Positions 36,325 through 46,731 of a stretch of 64,000 nt of DNA are shown in pieces (the stretch's first letter is position 1; each line of letters starts with the position of its first letter). Source of the DNA: an uncultured Microbacterium sp. (GTDB taxonomy: Bacteria > Actinomycetota > Actinomycetes > Actinomycetales > Microbacteriaceae). Both the position numbers and the translations under genes were made by a program. Where the stretch lies: the NCBI GenBank assembly GCA_913774665.1, contig CAJYHN010000004.1, positions 1 to 64,000 of the forward strand, read 5' to 3'. The notes beneath the pieces were generated by a model. That model was given only the letters and a program-made list of their open reading frames with translations. It made no database searches and had not been told where the DNA came from.

Positions 36325-36387
36325 GGCATCCCCCGTCCTCGCGGGCGCTGCGATGTGGCCCGACCACACCACCCTATGCGCGGATCG

Positions 36388-37416
36388 TCAGGCGTCGGCG
36401 GTCGTGCGGTATCCCGCCGGGTTCGTGGTCTGCCAGTTCCAGTAATCGCGGCAGGCGTCGTCGATGCCGAGACGCGTGCGCCACCCCAGGACCTCGCCGG
36501 CCTTCGAGGGGTCGCAGTACGTGGCGGCGACGTCGCCGGGGCGGCGGTCGAGGATCTTCTTGGGCAGTTCGCGTCCGACGGCCTTCTCGAACGACGCGAC
36601 CAGTTCGAGCACGCTCACCGGGCGACCGGTGCCGAGGTTGAACACCTGATGGCCGGGCTGCGCCTGCTCGAGGGCGGCGACGTGCCCCTCGGCGAGGTCG
36701 ACGACGTGGATGTAGTCGCGCAGGCCCGTTCCGTCGGGGGTGTCGTAATCGTCCCCGAAGACGCCGATCTCGTCGAGCGTGCCGATCGCGACGCGCGAGA
36801 CGAAGGGCATGAGGTTGTTCGGGATGCCGGCGGGGTCTTCGCCGATCAGACCCGAGGGGTGCGCGCCGACGGGGTTGAAGTAGCGCAGCACGGTGACGTT
36901 CAGCTCGGGGTTCACGCGGGCGACGTCGGCGAGCACGACCTCGTTCATGCGCTTCGACTTGCTGTAGGCGTTGGAGAGGTCGATGCTCGTCGTCGACTCC
37001 TCGGTGAAGGGGAGGTCGGCCGGGTCGGAGTACACCGTGCCGGTGCTCGAGAAGACGAAGCTCCGGATGCCACGGGCGATGCCCACCCGCAGCAGGGCGA
37101 AGGTCGTGTCGAGGTTGTTGGAGTAGTACTCGAGCGGCTTCTGCGTCGATTCTCCGACGGCCTTGAACGCCGCCAGGTGGATGATCGCGTCGATCGGACC
37201 GTGCTCGTCGAAGGCGGAGGCCACGACGGCCTCGTCGGCCGCATCACCCACGATGAGGGGCGCGGACGTGCCGGTGATCTTCTCGACCCGTTCGGCGGCG
37301 ACGGCGTGCGTTCCCGACAGGTCGTCGAGGAGGACGACGTCGTGCCCGGCTTCGAGAAGGGCCACGGCCGTGTGAGTTCCGATGTAACCGGCTCCGCCGG
37401 CCAGGAGTACGCGCAT
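36388..37416 (-). CDS. galE: UDP-glucose 4-epimerase
   Basis: 342 residues. The NAD Rossmann motif GGAGYIGTHTAV, the catalytic Ser in VFSSTGTVYS and Tyr-x-x-x-Lys in AYSKSK, and the substrate loop YFNPVGAHPSG are all present. It interconverts UDP-glucose and UDP-galactose for galactose use and wall polysaccharides. It stands alone on the minus strand. Confidence 0.95.
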   Translation of the reverse strand: MRVLLAGGAGYIGTHTAVALLEAGHDVVLLDDLSGTHAVAAERVEKITGTSAPLIVGDAADEAVVASAFDEHGPIDAIIHLAAFKAVGESTQKPLEYYSNNLDTTFALLRVGIARGIRSFVFSSTGTVYSDPADLPFTEESTTSIDLSNAYSKSKRMNEVVLADVARVNPELNVTVLRYFNPVGAHPSGLIGEDPAGIPNNLMPFVSRVAIGTLDEIGVFGDDYDTPDGTGLRDYIHVVDLAEGHVAALEQAQPGHQVFNLGTGRPVSVLELVASFEKAVGRELPKKILDRRPGDVAATYCDPSKAGEVLGWRTRLGIDDACRDYWNWQTTNPAGYRTTADA

Positions 37417-37465
37417 GGTTCCAGGCTATCGGTCGACAGCGACGGCGCTGATCGCTCGGAGGGTC

Positions 37466-38071
37466 TCAGCGCCCGTCGAGCCGGCCGCCGGATTCGCGCA
37501 GATAGCACGCGGCGCACATCGACTCGTAGGTGACTTCGCCCTCGATCTGCCCCTCGTCGATCGCGACCTGATCCCCGTCGAAGACGAAACGACCGCCGAC
37601 CAGTCGCGCGTTGAAGATCGCCTTGCGTCCGCAGCGGCAGATCGTCTTGAGCTCTTCGAGGCTGTGCGCCAACTCCATCAGGCGCGCCGATCCCGGAAAG
37701 GCCTCGGTGCGGAAGTCGGTGCGGATCCCGTAGGCGAGCACGGGGATGCCGTCGAGCACCGCGATCCGCAACAGATCGTCGACCTGGGTCGGAGTGAAGA
37801 ACTGCGCCTCGTCGACCAGCAGGCAGGCAACCGGCGCGTGCCCCGCCGCAGAGTGGAACACCTCGCGCAGATCATCGTCGGGGGCGACGAGGAAGTCGAC
37901 CGGACGCTTGACGCCCAGCCGGCTGTCGATCTGGTCGGCGCCCTTGGTGTCGATCTCGGGCTTGGCCAGCAGAACCCGCTGTCCGCGCTCCTCGTAGTTG
38001 TACGCCGCCTGCAGCAGGGCCGTGGACTTACCCGAGTTCATCGCCCCGTAGCGGAAGTACAGTTTCGCCAC
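37466..38071 (-). CDS. tdk: Thymidine kinase (type II)
   Basis: 201 residues from the GTG at 38071. P-loop GAMNSGKST, VDEAQFF (catalytic Glu of Walker B), and a structural zinc formed by CRCG and CAACYLRESGG. It phosphorylates thymidine for salvage. It lies 7 bp after mqo on the same strand, so the two are probably co-transcribed, an unexpected pairing of a respiratory and a salvage enzyme. A longer N-terminal extension (start 38113) is unlikely because it would overlap mqo. Confidence 0.95.
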   Translation of the reverse strand: MAKLYFRYGAMNSGKSTALLQAAYNYEERGQRVLLAKPEIDTKGADQIDSRLGVKRPVDFLVAPDDDLREVFHSAAGHAPVACLLVDEAQFFTPTQVDDLLRIAVLDGIPVLAYGIRTDFRTEAFPGSARLMELAHSLEELKTICRCGRKAIFNARLVGGRFVFDGDQVAIDEGQIEGEVTYESMCAACYLRESGGRLDGR

Positions 38072-38078
38072 GCGGACC

Positions 38079-39551
38079 TCAGGGGTTGATCGCGAGGGCG
38101 TGGGCCGTGGCATCCAGCTCTCTGCGAGCCGCGTCGGGGTTCGTGTTCAGCGTCTCGCCGTAGCTGGGGATGAGGTCACGCAGGCGCGGTTCCCAGTCGG
38201 CCATGCGCTCGGGGAAGCAGGTCTTGATCAGGCCGAGCATGATCGAGACGGCGGTCGAGGCCCCCGGCGAGGCGCCCAGGAGTCCGGCGATCGTGTGGTC
38301 GGCCGAGGTGACCACCTCGGTGCCGAACTGCAGCACACCGCCCTTGTCCTTGTCACGCTTCATGACCTGCGCGCGCTGTCCGGCGTCGAGCAGCTCCCAG
38401 TCCTCGTCCTTGGCGGTCGGCATGAAGTCGCGAAGGCTGTCGACCTTCTTGGAGTGCGTCTTCAACAGCTCGCTGACGAGGTACTTGATCAGGCTCGGGT
38501 TGTCGACGGCGACCTTCAGCATCGGGCCGATGTTGTGCGGGCGCACCTGCGTGACGATGTCGAGCATCGAGCCGTTCTTGAGGAACTTGGGGCTGAACGT
38601 CGCGAACGGGCCGAACAGCAGCGACGACTCCCCGTCGATCACGCGCGTGTCGAGGTGCGGCACCGACATGGGGGGCGCCCCCACCGAGGCCTGCGAGTAC
38701 ACCTTCGCGCGGTGCTTCGAGACGATGTCGGGGTTCGAGGTCTTGAGCCACTGCCCGCCGATCGGGAAGACGCCGTATCCCTTGATCTCGGGGATGCCGG
38801 AGCGCTGAAGGAGCTTGAGGGCCCAGCCGCCCGCGCCGACGAAGACGAATTTCGCGTTGATCGAGCCGGGGGTGCCGCCGATCACGTGCCGGTAGGACAC
38901 CTCCCACGAACCGTCCTTCTGCTTCTTCAGCTTCTTGACGTCGTGATTGGTGACGACCTCGACGCCCTTCTCGCGCAGGTTCGCGAACAGCTGTCGCGTG
39001 AGCGAGCCGAAGTCGACGTCGGTGCCGGCGGGGACGCGCGTGGCGGCGAAGGGCTCGCCCTTGCGACGCTTCTGCATGAGCAGGGGCGCCCACTGGTTGA
39101 TGACGCGCGAGTCCTCGCTGTACTCGATGCCCGCGAACAGCGGCTGCTGCTTGAGCACCTCGTACCGCTTGCGGAGGAAGGCGACATCCTTCTCGCCGCG
39201 GACGAACGTCATGTGCGGGGTGGCGTTGATGAACGTCGAGGGCTCGTCGAGCACTCCCTCGGCCACGAGCGAGGCCCACAGCTGACGGCTCTGCTGGAAC
39301 TGCTCGTTGATCGTGACCGCCTTGGCGGGATCGATCGAGCCGTCGTTGCCCTCGGGCGTGTAGTTGAGCTCGCACAGGGCCGCGTGCCCCGTGCCCGCGT
39401 TGTTCCACGCGTTCGAGCTCTCCTGCGCGACGTCGCTCAGACGCTCGAGCACGGCGATCTTGAGATCGGGCTGGAGGTCTTTCAGCAGAGTTCCGAGAGT
39501 GGCGGACATGATGCCGCCACCGATGAGGAGAACGTCGACGTTTTCAGTCAC
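38079..39551 (-). CDS. mqo: Malate:quinone oxidoreductase
   Basis: 490 residues, FAD-dependent. The dinucleotide-binding motif is VLLIGGGIMSATLGTLL; SSNAWNNAGTGHAALCELNY and the C-terminal GLLGASPGASTAVSIMLGLI are Mqo signatures. It oxidises malate to oxaloacetate at the membrane and passes electrons to menaquinone, replacing or supplementing malate dehydrogenase. The GTG start lies 6 nt from a TAGAAT -10 box and appears leaderless, and an 18-bp inverted repeat covers the -35 region, so expression may be tightly controlled. Confidence 0.95.
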   Translation of the reverse strand: MTENVDVLLIGGGIMSATLGTLLKDLQPDLKIAVLERLSDVAQESSNAWNNAGTGHAALCELNYTPEGNDGSIDPAKAVTINEQFQQSRQLWASLVAEGVLDEPSTFINATPHMTFVRGEKDVAFLRKRYEVLKQQPLFAGIEYSEDSRVINQWAPLLMQKRRKGEPFAATRVPAGTDVDFGSLTRQLFANLREKGVEVVTNHDVKKLKKQKDGSWEVSYRHVIGGTPGSINAKFVFVGAGGWALKLLQRSGIPEIKGYGVFPIGGQWLKTSNPDIVSKHRAKVYSQASVGAPPMSVPHLDTRVIDGESSLLFGPFATFSPKFLKNGSMLDIVTQVRPHNIGPMLKVAVDNPSLIKYLVSELLKTHSKKVDSLRDFMPTAKDEDWELLDAGQRAQVMKRDKDKGGVLQFGTEVVTSADHTIAGLLGASPGASTAVSIMLGLIKTCFPERMADWEPRLRDLIPSYGETLNTNPDAARRELDATAHALAINP

Positions 39552-39557
39552 CCGTCG

Positions 39558-39563
39558 ATTCTA
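39558..39563 (-). promoter_or_regulatory. -10 box of leaderless mqo promoter
   Basis: TAGAAT on the minus strand is followed by 6 nt and the GTG of mqo. No ribosome site is present. Confidence 0.5.
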
Positions 39564-39575
39564 GGTGCGAGCCGA

Positions 39576-39624
39576 GAGGTGTCTCGACATCGAGAGAACC
39601 GTCGGTTCGATGTCGAGACACCTC
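39576..39624. repeat. 18-bp perfect inverted repeat upstream of mqo
   Basis: GAGGTGTCTCGACATCGA (39576-39593) and its exact complement (39607-39624) flank 13 nt that can themselves pair as GAACC/GGTTC. It sits just upstream of the mqo -10 box and 25 bp after the asd stop. It is either the asd terminator or an operator/attenuator of mqo. Confidence 0.75.
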
Positions 39625-39649
39625 GCAGGCGGCATCCGGATGCCGTGTC

Positions 39650-40753
<1,104 letters not shown>

Positions 40754-40814
40754 CTACCGGCAGGCGCAGGCGACTCTTCGCGAAGCCGTTACACCGCCGA
40801 AACAGCGCGCTCCG

Positions 40815-40820
40815 TATTGT
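40815..40820 (+). promoter_or_regulatory. -10 box of the nitrilase operon
   Basis: TATTGT is followed by 7 nt and the ATG at 40828, again a leaderless arrangement, which supports that ATG over the upstream in-frame GTG at 40819. Confidence 0.45.
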
Positions 40821-40827
40821 GTTCAAG

Positions 40828-41727
40828 ATGAACACTTATGACGGAATCGAGACGGTTCCCGGGGGCGATGCCGCCTCCCCCTCCCCCGTGCGGATCGCCG
40901 TCCTGCAGGCCCGCGGAGAACCCGGCGACGTGCCGCGCAACCTCGAGCGCATCGCCCGGGCCGCGCACGAGGCGAGGGAGGGGGGAGCCGAGCTCCTGGT
41001 GACGCCCGAGATGTTCGCGACCGGCTACAACATCGGTCCGCGACTCGACGAGGTCGTGACCGATGACCTCGCCGACCGCCTGCGCGAGCTCGCCGTCCAG
41101 GCCGGCATCGCCCTCGTCGTGGGGACCGGACTGCGCGGTGCCGACGGGATCGCGAACGCGGTGCTGGCCATCGACGCCGACGGCGCCGTGCTCGCGCGCT
41201 ACGACAAGACGCACCTGTTCGGCGACCTCGACCGTTCGCTCTTCGTCGCCGGCGAGGCGCTCGGGCCCCTGGTCGCGTGGCGCGGCCTCCGCCTCGGCCT
41301 GCTCATCTGCTACGACGTGGAGTTCCCCGAGAACGTCCGGGCCCTCGCCCTCGCGGGCGCCGATCTGATCCTCGTGCCGACGGCTCAGATGGAGCCCTAC
41401 GCCTTCATCGCGGAGCACCTCATCCGCGTGCGGGCGTGGGAGAGCCAGGTCGCGATCGCCTACGCCAACCGCGTCGGGACGGAGGGCGATCTGCGCTACG
41501 TCGGGCGAAGCAGCGTCGTGGGCGCGGACGGCGTCCTGCTGGCCGCCGCCGGCCCCGACCGCGACGAGGTGCTGATCGCGACCATCGACCGCGTCGCCAT
41601 CGAGCGCTCCCGCGCCGCGAACCCGTACCTGCGCGACCGGCGTCCCGAGCTCCACTCCGATCTCCTCCCGCAGACCGCCCCCCGGCAGCCCGACCCCGTC
41701 ACCCGCAACGAAAGGCCGCCCGCATGA
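40828..41727 (+). CDS. Carbon-nitrogen hydrolase (nitrilase superfamily)
   Basis: 299 residues. The Glu-Lys-Cys triad is in VTPEMFATG, RYDKTHLFG and LICYDVEFPE. This resembles aliphatic amidase / omega-amidase-type enzymes that hydrolyse carbon-nitrogen bonds of amides. The gene is coupled to a following amino-acid permease (ATGA overlap) and a GntR regulator, suggesting a catabolic unit: import of an amide or amine, then hydrolysis. Confidence 0.88.
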   Translation: MNTYDGIETVPGGDAASPSPVRIAVLQARGEPGDVPRNLERIARAAHEAREGGAELLVTPEMFATGYNIGPRLDEVVTDDLADRLRELAVQAGIALVVGTGLRGADGIANAVLAIDADGAVLARYDKTHLFGDLDRSLFVAGEALGPLVAWRGLRLGLLICYDVEFPENVRALALAGADLILVPTAQMEPYAFIAEHLIRVRAWESQVAIAYANRVGTEGDLRYVGRSSVVGADGVLLAAAGPDRDEVLIATIDRVAIERSRAANPYLRDRRPELHSDLLPQTAPRQPDPVTRNERPPA

Positions 41728-43212
41728 CCCCCACTCCCCCGACCGCCCCCGGCGTCGAACGACTCTCGGGTCGGCTCGGCACCGGCTCGATCGTCTTCAT
41801 GGTGATCGCCGCCGCCGCTCCCCTCACCGTGATCGGTGGCAACGTGCCGATCGCCGTCGGCTCGGGCAACGGCGCCGGCGCCCCGGTCGGCTTCCTCCTG
41901 GCCGCGCTCGTCCTGCTCGTCTTCGCCGTCGGCTTCGTCACGATGACGCCCTACGTCCGCGATGCCGGAGCGTTCTTCTCGTACGCCTCGGCGGGGCTCG
42001 GCCCGCGTGCGGGACTGGCGGCCGCCTTCATCGCCCTGGTGGCCTACACCGCCATCCAAGTCGGGGTGTACGGGTTCCTGGGGTGGGCGCTGGCACCTCG
42101 TGACGTTCTTCGGGGGGCCGACCCTGCACTGGGGCGTCTACGCCTTCATCGCGCTGATCCTCGTCGCCGTGCTCGGATACCGCCACATCGAGCTGTCGTC
42201 GCGCGTGCTGGGGGTCGCCCTGGTCGCCGAGATCACCGTGGTCGTCGTGCTCGACGTCGTCATCTTCTCGACCGGTGGCGCCGAGGGCATCGTCTGGTCG
42301 ACGTTCTCGGCCGACAACGTCTTCAGCCCGGGCCTCGCGATCTCGGTGCTGTTCGCGCTCACCGGGTTCATCGGATTCGAGGCGACGGCCGTCTTCCGCG
42401 ACGAAGCACGCGACCCCGCCCGCACGATCCCCCGCGCGACCTACCTGGCCGTCATCATCATCGGCGTCTTCTACGCCGTGTCGTGCTGGGCGCTGATCAC
42501 GGGCGCGGGCGCCGAGGGCGCGGTCGCCCTCGCAAAAGCGACGCTGGCGGGCGACGCCAACATGCTCATGGACCTCACCGGTCGCTACCTCGGCCCGATC
42601 TTCCAGGACATCACGCAGGTGCTCCTGGTCACGAGCCTGTTCGCCTGTGTGCTGTCGTTCCACAACATCATCGCGCGCTACCAGTTCACCCTGGCCGGGC
42701 GCGGCGCGCTCCCCCGACGACTCGGCGTCGTGCACGGGCGCCACGAATCGCCCGCGTTCTCGTCGGTCGTGCAGACGATCACCGCCGCGGTCATCGTGGG
42801 CGCGTTCGCTCTGCTCGACGTCGAACCGCTGGTCGGCGTCTTCGGCTCGATGGCCGGGGTCGCCACGGTCGGCATGGTGCTGCTCATGCTGCTCACCTCG
42901 GTGGCCGTGCTGGCCTTCTTCTCGCGCAACGCCCGTGTGCGCCGCGCCCTCATCGGTCGCGCGATGGTCGCCCCGATCGCCGCGGTGATCGGCCTGGCAC
43001 TCTCGCTCTGGCTGGTCCTATCGAACTTCACCCTGGTGACGGGAGGAAGCGTCGCCCTGTCGATCGTTCTCGCTCTGCTGCCGGTGGCCGCGGGCGTGAT
43101 CGGGGTGGCGTGGGGCGGACGACGCCGCATCGGAGAGATCCAGGTGCCCGATGCCACGCCCACCGCCGCGATCGCCGTCGCCCGCGCACAGGATGACATG
43201 ATCGACGGATGA
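41724..43212 (+). pseudogene. APC-family amino-acid permease, broken by a frameshift
   Basis: The first ~125 residues (MTPTPPTAPGVERLSGRLGT... VGVYGFLGWAL) are read from the ATG at 41724; the remaining ~365 residues, starting LVTFFGGPTLHWGVYAF, continue in the next frame. The switch lies within about 42085-42100 and needs one extra base or two missing bases. Joined, the product would be a normal ~495-residue, 12-helix permease ending AQDDMIDG. The C-terminal part retains intact coding quality and its stop overlaps the regulator start, so the damage is recent or a sequencing error. Confidence 0.8.
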
Positions 43213-43973
43213 CGACCGAGAGTGCCGATGTCGCCGCGGCCCCGGCACTCTCGTCGATCGTTCCCCTCTCGGCATCCGATGCCGTGCGCGCCCGGCTGTG
43301 CCTCGCGATCGAACTGGGCCTGCTGCCACCCGGCTCCCACCTGCCCTCGGATCACCGCGCGGCGGACGCGTTCGGAGTCAGCACGGCGACCGTGCGCCGC
43401 GTGTTCGAGACGCTGACCGAGGAGGGGCTGCTCGAGCGGCGTCGCGGGCGCAACGGCGGCACGTTCGTCTCGGCGCACGCCGATATCTCGCGCTGGGCGG
43501 AAGACCCGGCCGTCGTGCGGCTGCGCGGCGAGACTCCGACGGTGCGGGCCCTCATCGCCCAGCGTGCCCTGATCGAGTCGTCCCTCGCCGCCGAGGCGGC
43601 CTGGCGCCGCGCCGACCCCGCCGCTGTCGCCCACCTGAGCGCGGCTCGGCAGGCGAGCGCCGACGCCTCCGCCGCGGACGACTGGTCGCAGTTCCACGAG
43701 GCCGACGCGCGATTCCACCGCGCGATGGCTGCGGCTGCGCTGCAGGACTGGGCCGTCGAGGCGCACCGCACGACCGCCGACGCGCTCTACGGCTACTTCG
43801 TGCCGTACCCGATCGAGTACTTGCGCGGCAGCAACGACGAACACCTCGCGATCCTCGCCGCCGTCGAGGCCGGCGACGCGGAGCGCGCGGCGGCACTCGC
43901 GCGCGAGCACGTGCTCGAGCTGCGCGCATCGATGTTCATCTCGGCGCGGCCCAGCGGCATCCGCTCCTCGTGA
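43209..43973 (+). CDS. GntR/FCD-type transcriptional regulator
   Basis: 254 residues. Winged helix with LPPGSHLPSDHRAADAFGVS and TATVRRVFETLTEEGLLERR, then an FCD effector domain (SQFHEADARFHRAMAAAALQ, DEHLAILAAVEAGD). It overlaps the permease stop as ATGA, so it is the third gene of the nitrilase unit and likely represses it until the substrate appears. Confidence 0.9.
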   Translation: MTTESADVAAAPALSSIVPLSASDAVRARLCLAIELGLLPPGSHLPSDHRAADAFGVSTATVRRVFETLTEEGLLERRRGRNGGTFVSAHADISRWAEDPAVVRLRGETPTVRALIAQRALIESSLAAEAAWRRADPAAVAHLSAARQASADASAADDWSQFHEADARFHRAMAAAALQDWAVEAHRTTADALYGYFVPYPIEYLRGSNDEHLAILAAVEAGDAERAAALAREHVLELRASMFISARPSGIRSS

Positions 43974-44188
43974 GCATGGACAAGATCGAGGGAGCGCGCG
44001 GAAGCGGGTGCGCGCGACATTCGCGCCGGAGGAGCGTGCACTCGGGTCGAGTCCGCCCGGCCTCGGCCGGTGTGACAGTCGATGCTCTATGGACCACAGG
44101 GGCGTGATCGTCGACATGTACCTTTCCGGATGGCGGGTGTCGGTGGTCTGACTCAGAATGGCAGGGCACCCCGACGCGAGGAGAATAT

Positions 44189-45439
44189 ATGACCGACCCG
44201 CTGATCGAGGCCCTGCGCCGGGCCGTTGCAGCGGCGCCGCACGACGACGAGCTGCGCGTGCACCTCGCTTCTCAGCTCTGGGAGCGAGGTTTCTCCGACG
44301 AAGCGGTCGCAGAGGCCAGCACGGTCCTGGCGCACTCGCCGTCCGACACCCGGGCACGGAACCTGCTCGCCCGTGCGCTCGGCGGCGCACCAGACACCGC
44401 CCCTGCGTTTCCCCCGCCCGACGCGTCGACTCGTCTCCCGAACGGCATCCCCGCTCCGCCGCCGGCGGAGAGCGGTTTCGACTGGTCAGCGGCGGAGACC
44501 GAGGTGCGCCACATCGCCCGTCCCGCTTTCATCGACGGTGAGGACGCTCCCGCCTTCGACGCTCACGACCTGCAACGCCCCACGACGACGCTCGCCGACG
44601 TCGGGGGCATGAGCGAGGTCAAAGAACGTCTGAACGCCGCCTTCCTCGCCCCTCTGCGCAATCCTGAACTACGGGCCCTCTACGGCAAGAGCTTGAGGGG
44701 AGGGCTCCTGATGTACGGGCCGCCCGGATGCGGGAAGACCTTCCTGGCCAGGGCGATCGCCGGCGAGCTCGGAGCATCGTTCATCAGTGTGGGAATCAGC
44801 GACATCCTCGACCGCTTCATCGGTGAGAGCGAGCACAACGTCCGCGAGCTCTTCCAGCTCGCTCGCCGCGACGCCCCGACGGTGATCTTCCTCGACGAGC
44901 TCGACGCCATCGGGCAGCGCCGCTCCGAGGCTCGGCACAGCGGCATGCGCGGCGTCGTCGTGTCGCTGCTGGAAGAACTCGACGGCGTCTCCAGCCAGAA
45001 CGAGGGTGTCTTCGTCCTGGCCGCCACGAACCAGCCGTGGGACGTCGACCCGGCGTTGCGGCGGCCCGGGCGGCTCGACCGCACGGTGCTCGTGCTGCCG
45101 CCCGACGACGACGCGCGGCGCGCCATCTTCCATCACCACCTCGCCCGCCGACCGGTCGAGGGGATCGACCTCGTCGAGCTGGCGGCGCAGACCGAGGGGT
45201 ACAGCGGTGCGGATATCGCCTACGTCTGCGAGATCGCGAGCGAGAACGCCCTGCTCGAGAGCGCGAGGACCGGCACGGCTCGCCTGATCGGCATGGACGA
45301 CCTCCGGCACGGTATCCGGACGACGACGCCCTCGACCGGCCCCTGGCTGGAAGCGGCCCGAAACGTCGTGCGATTCGGCGAAGACGACGGCACCTTCACC
45401 CAGCTGCGCGACTACCTCAAGAGCGCGCACCGCCTATGA
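44189..45439 (+). CDS. AAA ATPase with N-terminal TPR-like region
   Basis: 416 residues. Residues 1-70 form helical repeats resembling a TPR (LASQLWERGFSDEAVAEAST), a Pro-rich linker follows (about 72-100), then one classical AAA domain: Walker A GPPGCGKT near 176, Walker B VIFLDELDAIG near 231, second region of homology NQPWDVDPALRRPGRLDR with two Arg fingers, and a C-terminal lid (GYSGADIAYVCEIASENALL). It belongs to the FtsH/CDC48/VPS4-like clade without a protease domain, so it should unfold or remodel proteins. It is coupled by ATGA overlap to a TPR membrane protein, its probable partner. GAGGAG precedes the ATG. Confidence 0.88.
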   Translation: MTDPLIEALRRAVAAAPHDDELRVHLASQLWERGFSDEAVAEASTVLAHSPSDTRARNLLARALGGAPDTAPAFPPPDASTRLPNGIPAPPPAESGFDWSAAETEVRHIARPAFIDGEDAPAFDAHDLQRPTTTLADVGGMSEVKERLNAAFLAPLRNPELRALYGKSLRGGLLMYGPPGCGKTFLARAIAGELGASFISVGISDILDRFIGESEHNVRELFQLARRDAPTVIFLDELDAIGQRRSEARHSGMRGVVVSLLEELDGVSSQNEGVFVLAATNQPWDVDPALRRPGRLDRTVLVLPPDDDARRAIFHHHLARRPVEGIDLVELAAQTEGYSGADIAYVCEIASENALLESARTGTARLIGMDDLRHGIRTTTPSTGPWLEAARNVVRFGEDDGTFTQLRDYLKSAHRL

Positions 45440-46698
45440 CCGACGACGCGCTCCTCCTCGAACGCGCCGAAGCGCTTCTCGACCTGGGACGACGCGAGCA
45501 CGCACTTCGCGAGGCCGGTAGCGTCCTCGCCCGCGACCCCGGAAACGCCGAGGCCACACGCCTCGTCGGAGAGGCTCTGCTCCAGCTGGACCGTTGGGAG
45601 GAGCTGGATCAGACGGCGAGCACAGCGGTGGCCGCTTTCCCCGACGCGGCCTGGGCGTGGCGGCTCCGCGCTTTCGCTCAGGCGGAGGTCGGAGCAAAGG
45701 CCGAGGCGATCGACGCGGCACACCGGCTGCGCGCCCTCGACGGCGAATCGTTGACGGCACTGATCGCGTACGCCTCGGTGATGGCGTCGGCCGGTCGCCA
45801 CGACGACGCGCTCGAGGCGACGACCCGTGCCCTCGAGATCTCTCCCGAAGACGCCGACCTGCTTCTCGCGCACGCGGCGCATCTCTGGCAGGCGCGCCGG
45901 CGACGCGAGGCCCGCGCGATCACGAAGAGGGCGCTCCGGATCGATCCTCAGAACGAGCGCGGCCGGGACGTGCTGACGCTGATCGCCGGCAGGACGATTC
46001 CCGCACACGACCTCGCGGACACCGCTCAGCGGATGGCGCGCGCCCCCGGTGACGAGGAGAACGAGGCGCTTTTCGAACTGGCCAGCAGTCGCGTGCTGCT
46101 GTTCCCCGCGTCGATCGTCATGTCCCTGTGCGTCGCGATGACGATCGTGTGCGTCGTGACGCGCGGCCTCTGGGGATGGAGGATCGACACCGGTCTCGGC
46201 GCGGCGCACGCGCTGGCGTTCCACATCCTGCTCTGGGTCGTGGCGTCGACGATCATCCTGTTCTGGTTCGTGCGCGTCCGACGCGAGCTCGGGCCGTTGC
46301 TCCGGCCGATCGTCGAGTCGCGGACGAGTACCGGAGCATTGTCAGCGGGAATCGCGTTCGGAATCGCGGGAGCCCTGCTGCTGACGCTCATCGGATGGAT
46401 TCTCTACGCGGCCGTCGGCGATCCGATCGGAACCACGGCGCTGCTGCTCGGTCTCGCCAGCGCCTACGCGGCGATCGTTCTCGTGGCTCTGTTCCAGCTC
46501 ATCCCGCGAGGACTTCTCCCCGCGTGGTTCGCGGCCTTTCCCGTCCTACTCGTCGTCCTGTCGCCCGGCATCGTCGCCGCGCTGGTGCTCGCGGCGCTGA
46601 CGATCGTCGGGGGGACCCTCTACATCATCCTGTGGGCCCTATCGGGCGGGCGTCTGCCCGACCTCGTTCCCGACGCGGACGACGCGAAGAAGACGTGA
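45436..46698 (+). CDS. TPR protein with C-terminal membrane domain
   Basis: 420 residues. The first ~200 residues are five or six TPR-like repeats (LLDLGRREHALREAGSVLAR, ALEISPEDADLLLAHAAHLW, RALRIDPQNERGRDVL); the rest has about six to seven membrane helices, ending in an acidic/basic tail DADDAKKT. The TPRs resemble the N-terminal repeat of the AAA protein encoded just before it. I infer a membrane platform that docks the AAA ATPase or its substrates. Not a family I recognise by name. Confidence 0.8.
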   Translation: MTDDALLLERAEALLDLGRREHALREAGSVLARDPGNAEATRLVGEALLQLDRWEELDQTASTAVAAFPDAAWAWRLRAFAQAEVGAKAEAIDAAHRLRALDGESLTALIAYASVMASAGRHDDALEATTRALEISPEDADLLLAHAAHLWQARRRREARAITKRALRIDPQNERGRDVLTLIAGRTIPAHDLADTAQRMARAPGDEENEALFELASSRVLLFPASIVMSLCVAMTIVCVVTRGLWGWRIDTGLGAAHALAFHILLWVVASTIILFWFVRVRRELGPLLRPIVESRTSTGALSAGIAFGIAGALLLTLIGWILYAAVGDPIGTTALLLGLASAYAAIVLVALFQLIPRGLLPAWFAAFPVLLVVLSPGIVAALVLAALTIVGGTLYIILWALSGGRLPDLVPDADDAKKT

Positions 46699-46707
46699 GA
46701 GACGGCT

Positions 46708-46731
46708 GGTCGCTCGCCCGCGTCAGCGACC
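46708..46731. terminator. Hairpin between convergent TPR gene and lysC
   Basis: A 7-bp perfect stem (GGTCGCT / AGCGACC) with a 10-nt loop overlaps the lysC stop codon and lies 9 bp after the TPR gene. It could terminate both transcripts but is short. Confidence 0.4.
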
